Assembly: GCF_900110955.1 (NCBI RefSeq)
Contig: NZ_FOFR01000022.1
Location: 81,570-145,569 of the forward strand
Length of the DNA: 64,000 nucleotides
Direction of reading: 5' to 3'
DNA from: Lentzea xinjiangensis
GTDB taxonomy: Bacteria; Actinomycetota; Actinomycetes; Mycobacteriales; Pseudonocardiaceae
Shown here: in pieces, positions 14,706 through 22,441 of the stretch
Layout of the letters: each line of letters starts with the position of its first letter
Numbering within the stretch: the stretch's first letter is position 1
Position numbers and translations under genes: made by a program
The notes under the pieces: generated by a model
Database searches by the model: none
Seen by the model: only the letters and a program-made list of their open reading frames with translations
What the model was told of the DNA's origin: nothing

Positions 14706-15878
14706 GTGAGCAAGGAAGTTCTGCTGGTGGCCGGCACGCGGCCAGAGGCCGTGAAGATCGCTCCGGTCGCCATCGCGCTGAAGGGCCACCCCGGCCTGCA
14801 CCCCACGATCGTCCACGGCGGACAGCACTCGGGCATGGTCGAGCAGGCGCTGCGCGCGTTCGGCCTCCGGCCCGACCTGCGGCTCGACGTGCCCCGCGAC
14901 ACCGGTGCGCAGGCCGAGCTGGTCTCCCGGCTGCTGCCGGAGTTCGACGCCGTGCTGGAGGAGCGCGACCCCGCGGTCACGCTGGTGCAGGGCGACACCA
15001 CGACGGCCCTGGCCGCGGCGCTCGCCTCCTTCTGGCGCGGCATCCCCGTGGCGCACCTCGAAGCCGGGCTGCGGACCGGCGACCTCTACGGCCCGTTCCC
15101 CGAGGAGGGGAACCGCCAGATGATCTCCCGCATCACCTCGCTGCACCTCGCGCCGACCGACGACGCGGCCAACGCCCTGAACGACGAGTCCCTGCCCGAC
15201 AGCCACATCGTCGTCACCGGCAACACCGTCGTGGACGCCGTGCAGCGCGTCGCGGCCGCCGGCCTGCCCGCCGCCAGCCCGGACGTCGTCGCCCTGGAGC
15301 ACACCCTGGACGTCACCGGCGGCCGGCTCATGCTCGTCACCGTGCACCGCCGCGAGTCGTGGGGCCGTCCGCTGACGCGCGTGCTCAACGCCGTGCGCGC
15401 CATCGCCGACCGCCACCCCGACCTGCACGTGCTGATCCCCGCCCACCCCAACCCCGGTGTGCGCGAACAGGTCGTGTCGCTGCTGGGCGACCACGAGCGC
15501 GTGGTCGTCACCGACCCGCTGGACTACTCGGACCTGGTGCGCGTGCTGCGGCGCGCGGCCCTGGTGATGACGGACTCCGGCGGCATCCAGGAGGAGGCGC
15601 CGACGTTCGGCGTGCCGGTCCTGGTGCTGCGGGAGACCACCGAACGCATGCTCGCCGTCGACGCCGGGTGCGCCTGGCTCGTCGGCACGGACACCACCCG
15701 CATCCTCGCCGAGGCGGGCTGGGTGCTCGGCTCCCGGTTGCGGTTGCCCCTGGGCCGCAACCCGTTCGGCGACGGGCGTGCCGCCGTCCGGGTGTGCGCC
15801 GCGCTGGAGAGGCTGGCCGGCCTGCCGACCGCCCTGCCGCGCCGGGAGCCGTTCGCCACGCTGGCGGCACTCCGGTGA
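14706..15878 (+). CDS. wecB: UDP-N-acetylglucosamine 2-epimerase (non-hydrolysing)
   Basis: A 390-residue soluble enzyme converting UDP-GlcNAc to UDP-ManNAc. Family motifs in order are VAGTRPEAVKIAPV at the N-terminus, VQGDTTTALA, VAHLEAGLRTGD, PFPEEGNRQMIS, TVHRRESWGRPL, DYSDLVRVLRRA, and MTDSGGIQEEAPTFGVPVLV (the nucleotide-binding segment). The GTG at 14706 follows AGAGAGGA at 14692-14699. It sits inside the exosortase locus, so ManNAc may be a sugar used by the nearby glycosyltransferase or for a wall teichoic-acid-like linker (inference). The C-terminus (from about 330) is somewhat longer than usual. Confidence 0.94.
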   Translation: MSKEVLLVAGTRPEAVKIAPVAIALKGHPGLHPTIVHGGQHSGMVEQALRAFGLRPDLRLDVPRDTGAQAELVSRLLPEFDAVLEERDPAVTLVQGDTTTALAAALASFWRGIPVAHLEAGLRTGDLYGPFPEEGNRQMISRITSLHLAPTDDAANALNDESLPDSHIVVTGNTVVDAVQRVAAAGLPAASPDVVALEHTLDVTGGRLMLVTVHRRESWGRPLTRVLNAVRAIADRHPDLHVLIPAHPNPGVREQVVSLLGDHERVVVTDPLDYSDLVRVLRRAALVMTDSGGIQEEAPTFGVPVLVLRETTERMLAVDAGCAWLVGTDTTRILAEAGWVLGSRLRLPLGRNPFGDGRAAVRVCAALERLAGLPTALPRREPFATLAALR

Positions 15879-16068
15879 ACCTGCGGGAGAACGCGGGTGA
15901 TCCTCACCTGGATCGCGCCGTCCTTTGGTGACGAACAGCTCTTCCGTCACTGGATCGGGTACTTGGCAATTCGCGATCGGGTGACATCGGTGCCGGACCA
16001 CCGGTCGTACCGGACGACGGCACGATCATCGGGTGGAGGAATTGGAACACCGCCCCGAAAGGACTGAC
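15879..16068 (+). promoter_or_regulatory. Leader region of the second secreted protein
   Basis: A non-coding 190-base stretch. It contains a small hairpin GGTGA-TCC-TCACC (15896-15908), GATCGGGT at 15953-15960, the decamer GATCGGGTGA at 15975-15984 (also found upstream of 13664), and arms GTGCCG/CGGCAC around 15990-16022. A promoter is likely but not readable. Confidence 0.3.
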
Positions 16069-16725
16069 GTGCGCAAGAGATTGATCGCGGGCGCCGCGGT
16101 CGCGCTGACGTTCGCGACCGCGGCCCCCGCGTCGGCGGCCAATCCGCCCGGCACCGCGTCCTCGGGATCCGCGGACTTCGCCAAGGCGAACCAGACCTAC
16201 ACCGTCGAGCCGCTCGCGGTGTGCACCGTGAACCCCGAGACGCCGGGCACCGTCACCGGCTCCAGCCCGGCCGTCAGCAAGGGCGGGCTGAAGATCGGCG
16301 AGACGTCGTCCACCTGCACCACCGAGGTCGTGAACCCCGAGGAGTTCATCACCAGGACGAGGTCCGCGGCCACGGGCAAGGCGTTCGAGCTGTCCGCGCT
16401 CGTCGCGGCGGGCGGGCCGCGGCTCAAGATCGCCGAGTGGAAGGTGAGCTGCGACGCCGACGACAAGGGCACGCAGGCGGGCTGGGAGCTCAAGGGCATG
16501 TCCGGCTGGGCCGGGCTGCCGGAGAGCATCCCGCCGGCGTACGTGCACGAGGTCAAGGCGAGCAGCGGAACCGTGCTCGCCAGGGCCAAGTTCACCGACA
16601 CCGCGTTCCCGGAGCCGAACGACGGCAGCCTCGGCATGACGCTGCTGAAAATCACCTTCGAGCCGTCGTCCGGCTACACGGGCAGCATCACGGTCGGCTC
16701 GGCCGCCTGCTCGCCGACGCCGTAG
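16069..16725 (+). CDS. Secreted protein related to the choice-of-anchor P domain, without an anchor
   Basis: A 218-residue exported protein, GTG at 16069 with GAAAGGA upstream. A short signal peptide ends PASAANPP at about residue 26. The C-terminal block NDGSLGMTLLKITFEPSSG and ITVGSAACS resembles the NDGSL...ISSATCG block of the surface protein at 13664, so the two are probably distant relatives. Several cysteines (CTVNPETPG, STCTTE, VSCDADDKG) suggest disulfides. It lacks any C-terminal hydrophobic anchor, so it should be released or held non-covalently. Function unknown. Confidence 0.7.
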   Translation: MRKRLIAGAAVALTFATAAPASAANPPGTASSGSADFAKANQTYTVEPLAVCTVNPETPGTVTGSSPAVSKGGLKIGETSSTCTTEVVNPEEFITRTRSAATGKAFELSALVAAGGPRLKIAEWKVSCDADDKGTQAGWELKGMSGWAGLPESIPPAYVHEVKASSGTVLARAKFTDTAFPEPNDGSLGMTLLKITFEPSSGYTGSITVGSAACSPTP

Positions 16726-16737
16726 GAGCGGACCGGC

Positions 16738-17277
16738 TCAGGAGACGACGACACCCGCGGCGCGCAGCTCCTCCAGAGCGGCGTCGCGGGTCGTCGGCGA
16801 GACCGCCGCGGTCAGCTCGGCGATCACCGTCGTGCGGAAGCCGTTGCGCTGCGCGTCGAGGGCCGTGGCGCGGACGCAGTGGTCGGTCGCGATGCCGACG
16901 ACGTCCACTTCGGTCACGCCCCTGTCGGTCAGCCACCCCGCGAGGTCGTTCTCCGCCTCGAAACCGGAGTACGCGGCGGCGAACCGGCCCTTCGAGAAGA
17001 CCTGCTCGATCCCGGACACGTCGAGCTCGGGGTGGAACGACGCGCCGGGCGACCCGGCCACGCAGTGCACCGGCCAGGAGTCGATGAAGTCCGGCGTCAA
17101 GCTGAAGTGCGCGCCGGGGTCCACGTGGTAGTCACGGGTCGCCACGACGTGGTCGTAGGACGACGACGCGATGTGCCGGGAGATGGCCGCCGCGACCGCG
17201 GCACCGCCCGCGACCGCGAGCGACCCTCCCTCGCAGAAGTCGTTCTGCACGTCGACGACGATCAGCGCCTTGCTCAT
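16738..17277 (-). CDS. pncA: Nicotinamidase
   Basis: A 179-residue isochorismatase-fold hydrolase that deamidates nicotinamide to nicotinate in NAD salvage. Visible motifs are ALIVVDVQNDFCEGG (catalytic Asp), TRDYHVDPGAHF with metal-binding Asp/His, FSKGRF (catalytic Lys) and VVGIATDHCVRATALDA with the nucleophilic Cys. It lies one base after the pncB stop on the same strand, so the two steps nicotinamide to nicotinate to NaMN are encoded as one operon. Confidence 0.95.
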   Translation of the reverse strand: MSKALIVVDVQNDFCEGGSLAVAGGAAVAAAISRHIASSSYDHVVATRDYHVDPGAHFSLTPDFIDSWPVHCVAGSPGASFHPELDVSGIEQVFSKGRFAAAYSGFEAENDLAGWLTDRGVTEVDVVGIATDHCVRATALDAQRNGFRTTVIAELTAAVSPTTRDAALEELRAAGVVVS

Positions 17278-17278
17278 G

Positions 17279-18562
17279 TCAGCCTTCCAGGTAGATCGTC
17301 GGGATCGCGGGCTCGCCGCGCGAGAGCTTGAGGCCCTCCCACGGCACGCTCACCAGGGCCGCCCGCAGGCGGTCGCGGCTCTGCTCCAGGGCCGGGACCT
17401 CGTCGGTGATCTTTCCAGCGCGCATCAGCGGGATCTGCACGAGCCGGTCGTGCGGGCCGAGCTCCGGCTCGGCCGAGGCCGGGAACACGACCTCCTCCAG
17501 CGCGGTGCCGGTGTCCTTGTGCCGCCGCAACGCCTTCTTCCAGCCGCCCCGCGACTGCTTGGACGTGCTGCGCTTCTCGACGTGCCTGCCGTCGACCTCG
17601 ACCAGCTTGTAGACCATGCCCGCGGTCGGCGCGCCGGACCCGGTCACGACGGACGTGCCGACGCCGTAGGCGTCCACGGGCTCGGCGCGCAGGGCGGCGA
17701 TCGAGTACTCGTCGAGGTCGCCGGACACGACGATGCGGGTGGTGCGGGCGCCCAGCGAGTCGAGCTGGTCGCGCGCCTGCCTGGCCAGCACGCCCAGGTC
17801 GCCCGAGTCGATCCTGATCGCGCCGAGGCCGGGCCCGGCCACGGCGACGGCGGTCTTGATGCCCTCGGTGATGTCGTAGGTGTCGACCAGCAACGTCGTG
17901 CCGACGCCCAGCGCCTCGACCTGGCTGCGGAACGCCTCTTCCTCGGTGTCGTGCAGCAGCGTGAACGCGTGCGCGCACGTGCCGGCGGTCGGGATGCCGT
18001 GGCGGCGACCGGCCTCCAGGTTCGAGGTCGCGGTGAAGCCCGCGAGGTAGGACGCGCGGGCGGATGCCACGGCGGCTTCCTCGTGCGTGCGGCGCGAGCC
18101 CATCTCGATCATGCGGCGGCCGTTCGCGGCGGTGACCATGCGGGCGGCGGCCGAGGCGATCGCGCTGTCGTGGTTGAGGATCGAGAGCGCGAGCGTCTCC
18201 AGCACCACGCCCTCGGCGAACGACGCCCTGACCGTCAGCACCGGCGAGCCGGGGAAGTACAGCTCGCCCTCGGGGTAGCCGTCGACCTCACCGGAGAACC
18301 GGTAGTTCGCGAGCCATTCCAGGGTCGAGTCGTCGACCACGGCCTCGCGGCGGAGCTGGTCGATCTCCTCCTCGCCGAAGCGGAAGTTCCCGATCGCCTC
18401 CAGCAACCTGTTCACCCCCGCGACGACGCCGTAGCGGCGGCCGTCGGGGAGCCTGCGGGCGAAGACCTCGAACACGCACGGACGGTCACCGGTTCCGTCA
18501 CGCAGCGCGGCCGCGAGCATCGTGAGCTCGTAGTGGTCGGTCAGCAACGCCGTCGAGTCCAT
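17279..18562 (-). CDS. pncB: Nicotinate phosphoribosyltransferase
   Basis: A 427-residue enzyme joining nicotinate and PRPP to nicotinate mononucleotide. Signatures include STALLTDHYELTML at the N-terminus, FEVFARRLPDGRRYGV, EGVVLETLALSILNHD, MGSRRTHEEAAVASARA, and RIDSGDLGVLA with VVSGDLDEYSI for phosphate binding. I start at the ATG at 18562 (AGGG nine bases upstream); the upstream extension is spurious. It is divergent from clpS across 79 bases and heads the pncB-pncA operon. Confidence 0.95.
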   Translation of the reverse strand: MDSTALLTDHYELTMLAAALRDGTGDRPCVFEVFARRLPDGRRYGVVAGVNRLLEAIGNFRFGEEEIDQLRREAVVDDSTLEWLANYRFSGEVDGYPEGELYFPGSPVLTVRASFAEGVVLETLALSILNHDSAIASAAARMVTAANGRRMIEMGSRRTHEEAAVASARASYLAGFTATSNLEAGRRHGIPTAGTCAHAFTLLHDTEEEAFRSQVEALGVGTTLLVDTYDITEGIKTAVAVAGPGLGAIRIDSGDLGVLARQARDQLDSLGARTTRIVVSGDLDEYSIAALRAEPVDAYGVGTSVVTGSGAPTAGMVYKLVEVDGRHVEKRSTSKQSRGGWKKALRRHKDTGTALEEVVFPASAEPELGPHDRLVQIPLMRAGKITDEVPALEQSRDRLRAALVSVPWEGLKLSRGEPAIPTIYLEG

Positions 18563-18641
18563 GGTCACCAACCCTAAGGTCGCACCCGCGTTAGTCGTAT
18601 GCGGTCTCCGCCACTGCGGCGAACATGACACCATTGGCGGT

Positions 18642-18941
18642 ATGACCACGCCCGTCGAACAGGAACGGACGCAGCCGGAGGCCGTCGGCTCGGAGATCGC
18701 CGCCGAGGACCGACCCTGGCAGACCGTGGTCTGGAACGACCCGGTAAACCTGATGTCCTACGTGACGTACGTGTTCCAGAAGCTGTTCGGGTTCAGCAGG
18801 GACAAGGCGACCAAGCTGATGCTCGACGTGCACCACAAGGGCAAGGCGATCGTGACATCGGGCACGAAGGACAAGGTGGAGGCCGACGTGGCGAAGCTCC
18901 ACGCGGCAGGGCTCTGGGCGACCATGCAGCGGGCCTCGTGA
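18642..18941 (+). CDS. clpS: ATP-dependent Clp protease adaptor ClpS
   Basis: A 99-residue N-degron adaptor that delivers substrates to ClpAP/ClpCP. After a disordered acidic N-terminus come WQTVVWNDPVNLMSYV and FGFSRDKATKLMLDVHHKG, the family hallmarks (the NDP and MLDVH residues contact the Clp chaperone and N-terminal residue). It overlaps the DUF2017 gene by four bases (GTGA). Confidence 0.95.
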   Translation: MTTPVEQERTQPEAVGSEIAAEDRPWQTVVWNDPVNLMSYVTYVFQKLFGFSRDKATKLMLDVHHKGKAIVTSGTKDKVEADVAKLHAAGLWATMQRAS

Positions 18942-19495
18942 AGCGGTGGATCCGTGACGGCGACGTCGTCGTCGGGCGGCTCGACCGGCAGGAGGCCGCG
19001 GTCGTGCGCGGTCTGGTGAGCCAGATCCAGGACATGCTGCTGGCCCGTGCCGAGGAAGCGCCGCAGGACGAGCTCGCCGAGCTGACCGGCATCAGGACCG
19101 GGCCGTCGGAGGCTCCCGACGACCCGATCCTGGGCAGGCTGCTGCCCGACTTCCACCGGCTGGACGACGACGCGCCGGACCCGGACGAGGTCAACTCCTC
19201 GGCCGCGTTGCGCTCGCTGCACGAGCCGGAGCTCCTGGACCACAAGACCGGCGCGGCCGAGGTCGTGCTGAAGACGTGCTCACCCGACGGCGGCGAGATC
19301 CGGCTGTCGATCGGCGAGGCCGAGGCCTGGCTCTCGTCGTTGAACGACGTGCGCCTGGCCCTCGGGACCGCGCTGGACGTCACCGAGGACATGCCGGACG
19401 AGCTGCCGCCGGAAGACCCGCGCTCACCGCACCTCGGCGTCTACCACTGGCTCACCTGGGTGCAGGACACCCTCGTCGAGGCGATGATGCCGTGA
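18938..19495 (+). CDS. DUF2017 protein linked to ClpS
   Basis: A 185-residue acidic cytosolic protein, GTG at 18938. Its N-terminal MKRWIRDGDVVVGRLDRQEA and C-terminal YHWLTWVQDTLVEAM are typical of DUF2017, a family almost always encoded between clpS and a P1-family peptidase in actinobacteria. Four-base overlaps on both sides indicate strict translational coupling. Function unknown; a role in the Clp/N-degron pathway is guilt by association. Confidence 0.88.
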   Translation: MKRWIRDGDVVVGRLDRQEAAVVRGLVSQIQDMLLARAEEAPQDELAELTGIRTGPSEAPDDPILGRLLPDFHRLDDDAPDPDEVNSSAALRSLHEPELLDHKTGAAEVVLKTCSPDGGEIRLSIGEAEAWLSSLNDVRLALGTALDVTEDMPDELPPEDPRSPHLGVYHWLTWVQDTLVEAMMP

Positions 19496-20403
19496 TCCCC
19501 GGCGTGCTCGTCGGCCACCACCACCGCGTCGAACCGGGCTGGGCGACGGGCACGACGGTCGTGCTCGTCCCGGACGGTGCCGTCGGCGCCGTCGACGGGC
19601 GCGGCGGAGCGCCCGGCACCCGCGAGACGGACCTGCTGGACCCGGCGAACCTCGTCCAGCGGGTGCACGCGATCTGCCTCTCCGGTGGCTCGGCCTACGG
19701 GCTCGCCGCCGCGGACGGCGTCATGCGGTGGCTCTCGGAACGCTCGATCGGCTTCCCGGTGGGGTCGCAGCCGCACCACGTCGTGCCGATCGTGCCGGGT
19801 GCGGTGATCTTCGACCTGCCCATGTCGGAGTGGGGCAACCGGCCGGACGCGTCGTTCGGCTACGCGGCCTGCGAGGCGGCTTCCCCCGCGTTCGAGCTGG
19901 GCTGCGTCGGCGCGGGCGCCGGGGCGCGAGTCGGGTCGCTGAAAGGCGGTGTCGGTGCCGCCTCGACGACGGTGGGTGCCCACCGGATCGGTGCGATGGC
20001 CGTGGTGAACGCGGCCGGCGAGGTGGTCGACCGCGCTTCCGGCCTGCCGTGGCTGCCGTCCCTGGGGACGACCGCGGTGGCGCTGCCCGAACGCAAACCC
20101 GAAGGTCTCAACACGACGATCGGCGTGGTCGCGGTGGACGCCGAGCTGTCCAAGGCGGAGTGCCAGCGGCTCGCCATGGCCGCGCAGGACGGCCTGGCCC
20201 GCGCCGTGCGACCGGCCCACTCGATGTTCGACGGCGACACGGTGTTCGCGTTGGCCACGGGCGCGGTACCGCTGGCGGAGCCGCGCCCGTTCGCCCTGGA
20301 CGCGTTGTGCGCCGCCGCCGCCGACATGTTCGCCGAGGCCGTGGTGTCCGGCGCACGCGAGGCGACGTCGTTGCACGGCGTGGTGGCTTTCCGCGACCTC
20401 TGA
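19492..20403 (+). CDS. P1 family (DmpA/BapA-like) peptidase
   Basis: A 303-residue Ntn-hydrolase-like aminopeptidase. It begins IPGVLVGHHHRVEPGW, contains CLSGGSAYGLAAADGVM and VGSLKGGVGAASTTVGAHR, and the probable self-cleavage and nucleophile site is GLNTTIGVVAVDA, where Thr would be the N-terminal nucleophile after autoproteolysis (DmpA uses Ser). Family members cleave N-terminal residues or beta-peptides. GTG at 19492 overlaps the DUF2017 stop. In the clpS operon it may finish degradation of peptides (inference). Confidence 0.9.
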   Translation: MIPGVLVGHHHRVEPGWATGTTVVLVPDGAVGAVDGRGGAPGTRETDLLDPANLVQRVHAICLSGGSAYGLAAADGVMRWLSERSIGFPVGSQPHHVVPIVPGAVIFDLPMSEWGNRPDASFGYAACEAASPAFELGCVGAGAGARVGSLKGGVGAASTTVGAHRIGAMAVVNAAGEVVDRASGLPWLPSLGTTAVALPERKPEGLNTTIGVVAVDAELSKAECQRLAMAAQDGLARAVRPAHSMFDGDTVFALATGAVPLAEPRPFALDALCAAAADMFAEAVVSGAREATSLHGVVAFRDL

Positions 20404-20420
20404 GTGGGTAGCCCTCCGGC

Positions 20421-20717
20421 ATGGCCGATGTCATCGATCAAGCCGCAGGTGTCGTCACCGAGCTCGCGCCGCCGGGTGCGGCGCGCCGGATCCCCGGCAG
20501 GGAGCTGGCGGCGGTCGCGCCCGCCGGGCTGTTCGCCGCCTCGTTCCTCGTGCCACCGGCAGCCGGGAAGGTGCTGATGAAGCTGGGCGTGGCCGCCACA
20601 CCGCTCGCGGCGTGGGCGGAGCTGGCCGCGTGGCGCGGGCTCGACCAGGCACAACGGCGGCGTGGCGTGGCGTTGCTGGCCCTCTACCTCGTGGTGGTGC
20701 TCAGCCGGCGCCGATGA
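20421..20717 (+). CDS. Small hypothetical membrane protein
   Basis: A 98-residue protein of no family I recognise. It has a helical N-terminus, an Ala/Leu-rich hydrophobic segment (AGLFAASFLVPPAAGKVLM), a second hydrophobic stretch near the end (GVALLALYLVVVLS) and a terminal RRR. It follows the P1 peptidase by 17 bases and may be the last gene of the clpS operon. Confidence 0.6.
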   Translation: MADVIDQAAGVVTELAPPGAARRIPGRELAAVAPAGLFAASFLVPPAAGKVLMKLGVAATPLAAWAELAAWRGLDQAQRRRGVALLALYLVVVLSRRR

Positions 20718-20762
20718 GCGCCCCGAAGCCTGCGGCGACCGGTCCGGCGCCCTCGCCGGACC

Positions 20763-21269
20763 TCAGCCGAGCACCGCCACCCACTCCCGGGCGATCTGCT
20801 CGGCGAGGTCCTGCGCGGCCGCCAGGTCCTCCGGCGCGGACGCCGCGATCCAGTCGACCGCGCGCCCTTCCGGCAGGTCGCCCGCGAGGTACTTCTCGAG
20901 CGCGACGAGACCCAGCTCCCAGCCCGCGCCGGTGCCGGGGACGAACTCGCCGGGCATGGGGGCGTGCGTGAGCGTCAGGACCGTCGAGTCGCCGTCGGCT
21001 TCGAGCCGCACCAGCACGTCGGTGCTCATCTCGCCGATCTCCCAGGTCAGGCTGATCTCGCTGGGCTCGTCGCAGCGGACGATCTCGCCGCCCGCGTTGC
21101 CCTCCAACCGGTAGCGCCCGCCGGGGCGCAGGTCGCCGCTGATCGGCAGGAACCAGCGCACCAGGCGTTCCGGCGACGTGATGGCGTCCCAGACGTCCTC
21201 GCGGGTCGCCCGGTAGCGCCGTCGGATGACGAGCTCGGCCGTCCCTGCCTCGTAGCGGCGGTCAGTCAC
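20763..21269 (-). CDS. SRPBCC/AHSA1-type ligand-binding protein
   Basis: A 168-residue START/AHSA1-fold protein: TAELVIRRRYRATREDVWDA at the N-terminus, LVRWFLPISGDLRPGGRYRL and ISLTWEIGE with a hydrophobic pocket pattern. It overlaps the ArsR gene by eight bases, and this ArsR-AHSA1 pairing is common in actinobacteria. The regulator probably controls the pair in response to a small molecule that the SRPBCC protein binds. Ligand unknown. Confidence 0.85.
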   Translation of the reverse strand: MTDRRYEAGTAELVIRRRYRATREDVWDAITSPERLVRWFLPISGDLRPGGRYRLEGNAGGEIVRCDEPSEISLTWEIGEMSTDVLVRLEADGDSTVLTLTHAPMPGEFVPGTGAGWELGLVALEKYLAGDLPEGRAVDWIAASAPEDLAAAQDLAEQIAREWVAVLG

Positions 21270-21612
21270 GGTTCTCCTCCTGTTGCTGCCTGCGCTCGCG
21301 CTTGCCGCGGGCCAGTTCGGTCTCGAGCGCGTCGAGGTGCGGTTCCCAGAACCGCCGGAAGTGGTCGAGCCACGCGTCGACCTCCCGCAGCGGATCGGGT
21401 GCCACGGCGTAGACCCGGCGGGTGCCCTCCGGCCTGACGTCGACGAACCCGGCCGAGCGCAACACCTTCAGGTGCTGCGACACCGCGGACTGGGTGATCC
21501 CGAACTCGGCCTGGACCACCGCGCCGACGTCCCCCGCCGCCCGCTCGCCACCGGCGAGCAGCTCCAGGATCCGCCGGCGCGCGGGGTCTCCGAGTACGTC
21601 GAACGCGTGCAT
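21262..21612 (-). CDS. ArsR-family transcriptional regulator
   Basis: A 116-residue winged-helix repressor: AFDVLGDPARRRILELL, then FGITQSAVSQHLKVLRSAGF as recognition helix and RRVYAVAP as the wing. The C-terminus LDHFRRFWEPHLDALE is typical of the ArsR type paired with AHSA1 proteins; no metal-binding cysteines are seen. The ATG at 21612 is preferred, with a TTG at 21621 as the alternative. A long palindrome lies directly upstream (21627-21654), suggesting autorepression. Confidence 0.9.
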   Translation of the reverse strand: MHAFDVLGDPARRRILELLAGGERAAGDVGAVVQAEFGITQSAVSQHLKVLRSAGFVDVRPEGTRRVYAVAPDPLREVDAWLDHFRRFWEPHLDALETELARGKRERRQQQEENRD

Positions 21613-21626
21613 GCCGGCCAATGTAG

Positions 21627-21654
21627 TAGCTCTCGCTAATATAAGCCAGAGCTA
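21627..21654. promoter_or_regulatory. 28-bp near-perfect palindrome, ArsR operator
   Basis: Outer arms TAGCTCT (21627-21633) and AGAGCTA (21648-21654) with inner GCT...AGC and a central ATAT; only four of 28 positions break the symmetry. It starts 15 bases before the ArsR ATG and overlaps the AT-rich promoter zone, in the shared spacer with mec. Confidence 0.7.
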
Positions 21655-21722
21655 AAACAACCAGCGTGAGGCGAGTATCTCGCATACCGAGACAACTCCC
21701 GCCAGCCCGTAGGATTGAGCAC

Positions 21723-22133
21723 GTGCTGGTGATTCGCCGTGACCTGGTGGACGCGATGGTGGCCCACGCGCGCCGTGACCACCCCGACGAGGCGTGCGGG
21801 CAGATCGCGGGGCCCGAGGGGTCCGACCGCCCTGAGCGCATCATCGAGATGGAGAACGCCGAGCGGTCGCCCACGTTCTACCGGTTCGACGCCGCCGAGC
21901 AGCTCAAGGTGTACCGGGAGATGCAGGCCAACGACGAGGAAGCGGTGGTCATCTACCACTCGCACACCGCGACCGAGGCCTACCCGTCCCGCACCGACAT
22001 CAAGTTCGCGAACGAGCCCCAGGCACACTACGTGCTCATCTCCACGCGTGACCCGATCGAGCACGAGCTGCGGTCGTACCGCATCGTCGACGGCGTCGTG
22101 ACCGAGGAACCGGTCAAGATCATCGAATCCTGA
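21723..22133 (+). CDS. mec: CysO-cysteine peptidase Mec (JAMM metalloprotease)
   Basis: A 136-residue zinc metallopeptidase releasing cysteine from the CysO-cysteine adduct. The JAMM signature is complete: Glu23 in PDEACGQIAG and HSHTATEAYPSRTD at 79-92, with H79, H81, S89 and D92. The GTG at 21723 begins LVIRRDLVDAMV, as in Mycobacterium Mec; the upstream extension crosses the promoter. It heads mec-cysO-cysM, the sulfur-carrier route of cysteine biosynthesis that works under oxidative stress. Confidence 0.94.
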   Translation: MLVIRRDLVDAMVAHARRDHPDEACGQIAGPEGSDRPERIIEMENAERSPTFYRFDAAEQLKVYREMQANDEEAVVIYHSHTATEAYPSRTDIKFANEPQAHYVLISTRDPIEHELRSYRIVDGVVTEEPVKIIES

Positions 22134-22160
22134 GCAAGCATCTGCGGAGGTAGAACCACC

Positions 22161-22433
22161 ATGGCCGTCACCGTGTCGATCCCGACCATCCTGCGCACCC
22201 ACACCGGGGGCGAGAAGTCGGTGTCCGCCACCGGCACGACGCTCGCCGAGGTCATCGACGACCTGGAGAACAACCACGGCGGCCTCAAGGCCCGCCTGGT
22301 CAAGGAAGGCGCGCTGCACCGCTTCGTCAACGTCTACGTCAACGACGAGGACGTGCGCTTCGCCGGCGGCCTCGAGGCCGCGGTGAAGGACGGCGACAAC
22401 GTCACCATCCTCCCGGCCGTCGCGGGCGGCTGA
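22161..22433 (+). CDS. cysO: Sulfur carrier protein CysO
   Basis: A 90-residue MoaD/ThiS-like ubiquitin-fold protein ending in Gly-Gly (PAVAGG). The C-terminal thiocarboxylate donates sulfur to the CysM product. The FVNVYVNDEDVRF segment is the family core. GGAGG lies seven bases before the ATG. It is 28 bases after mec and 9 bases before cysM. Confidence 0.94.
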   Translation: MAVTVSIPTILRTHTGGEKSVSATGTTLAEVIDDLENNHGGLKARLVKEGALHRFVNVYVNDEDVRFAGGLEAAVKDGDNVTILPAVAGG

Positions 22434-22441
22434 GCCACGTC

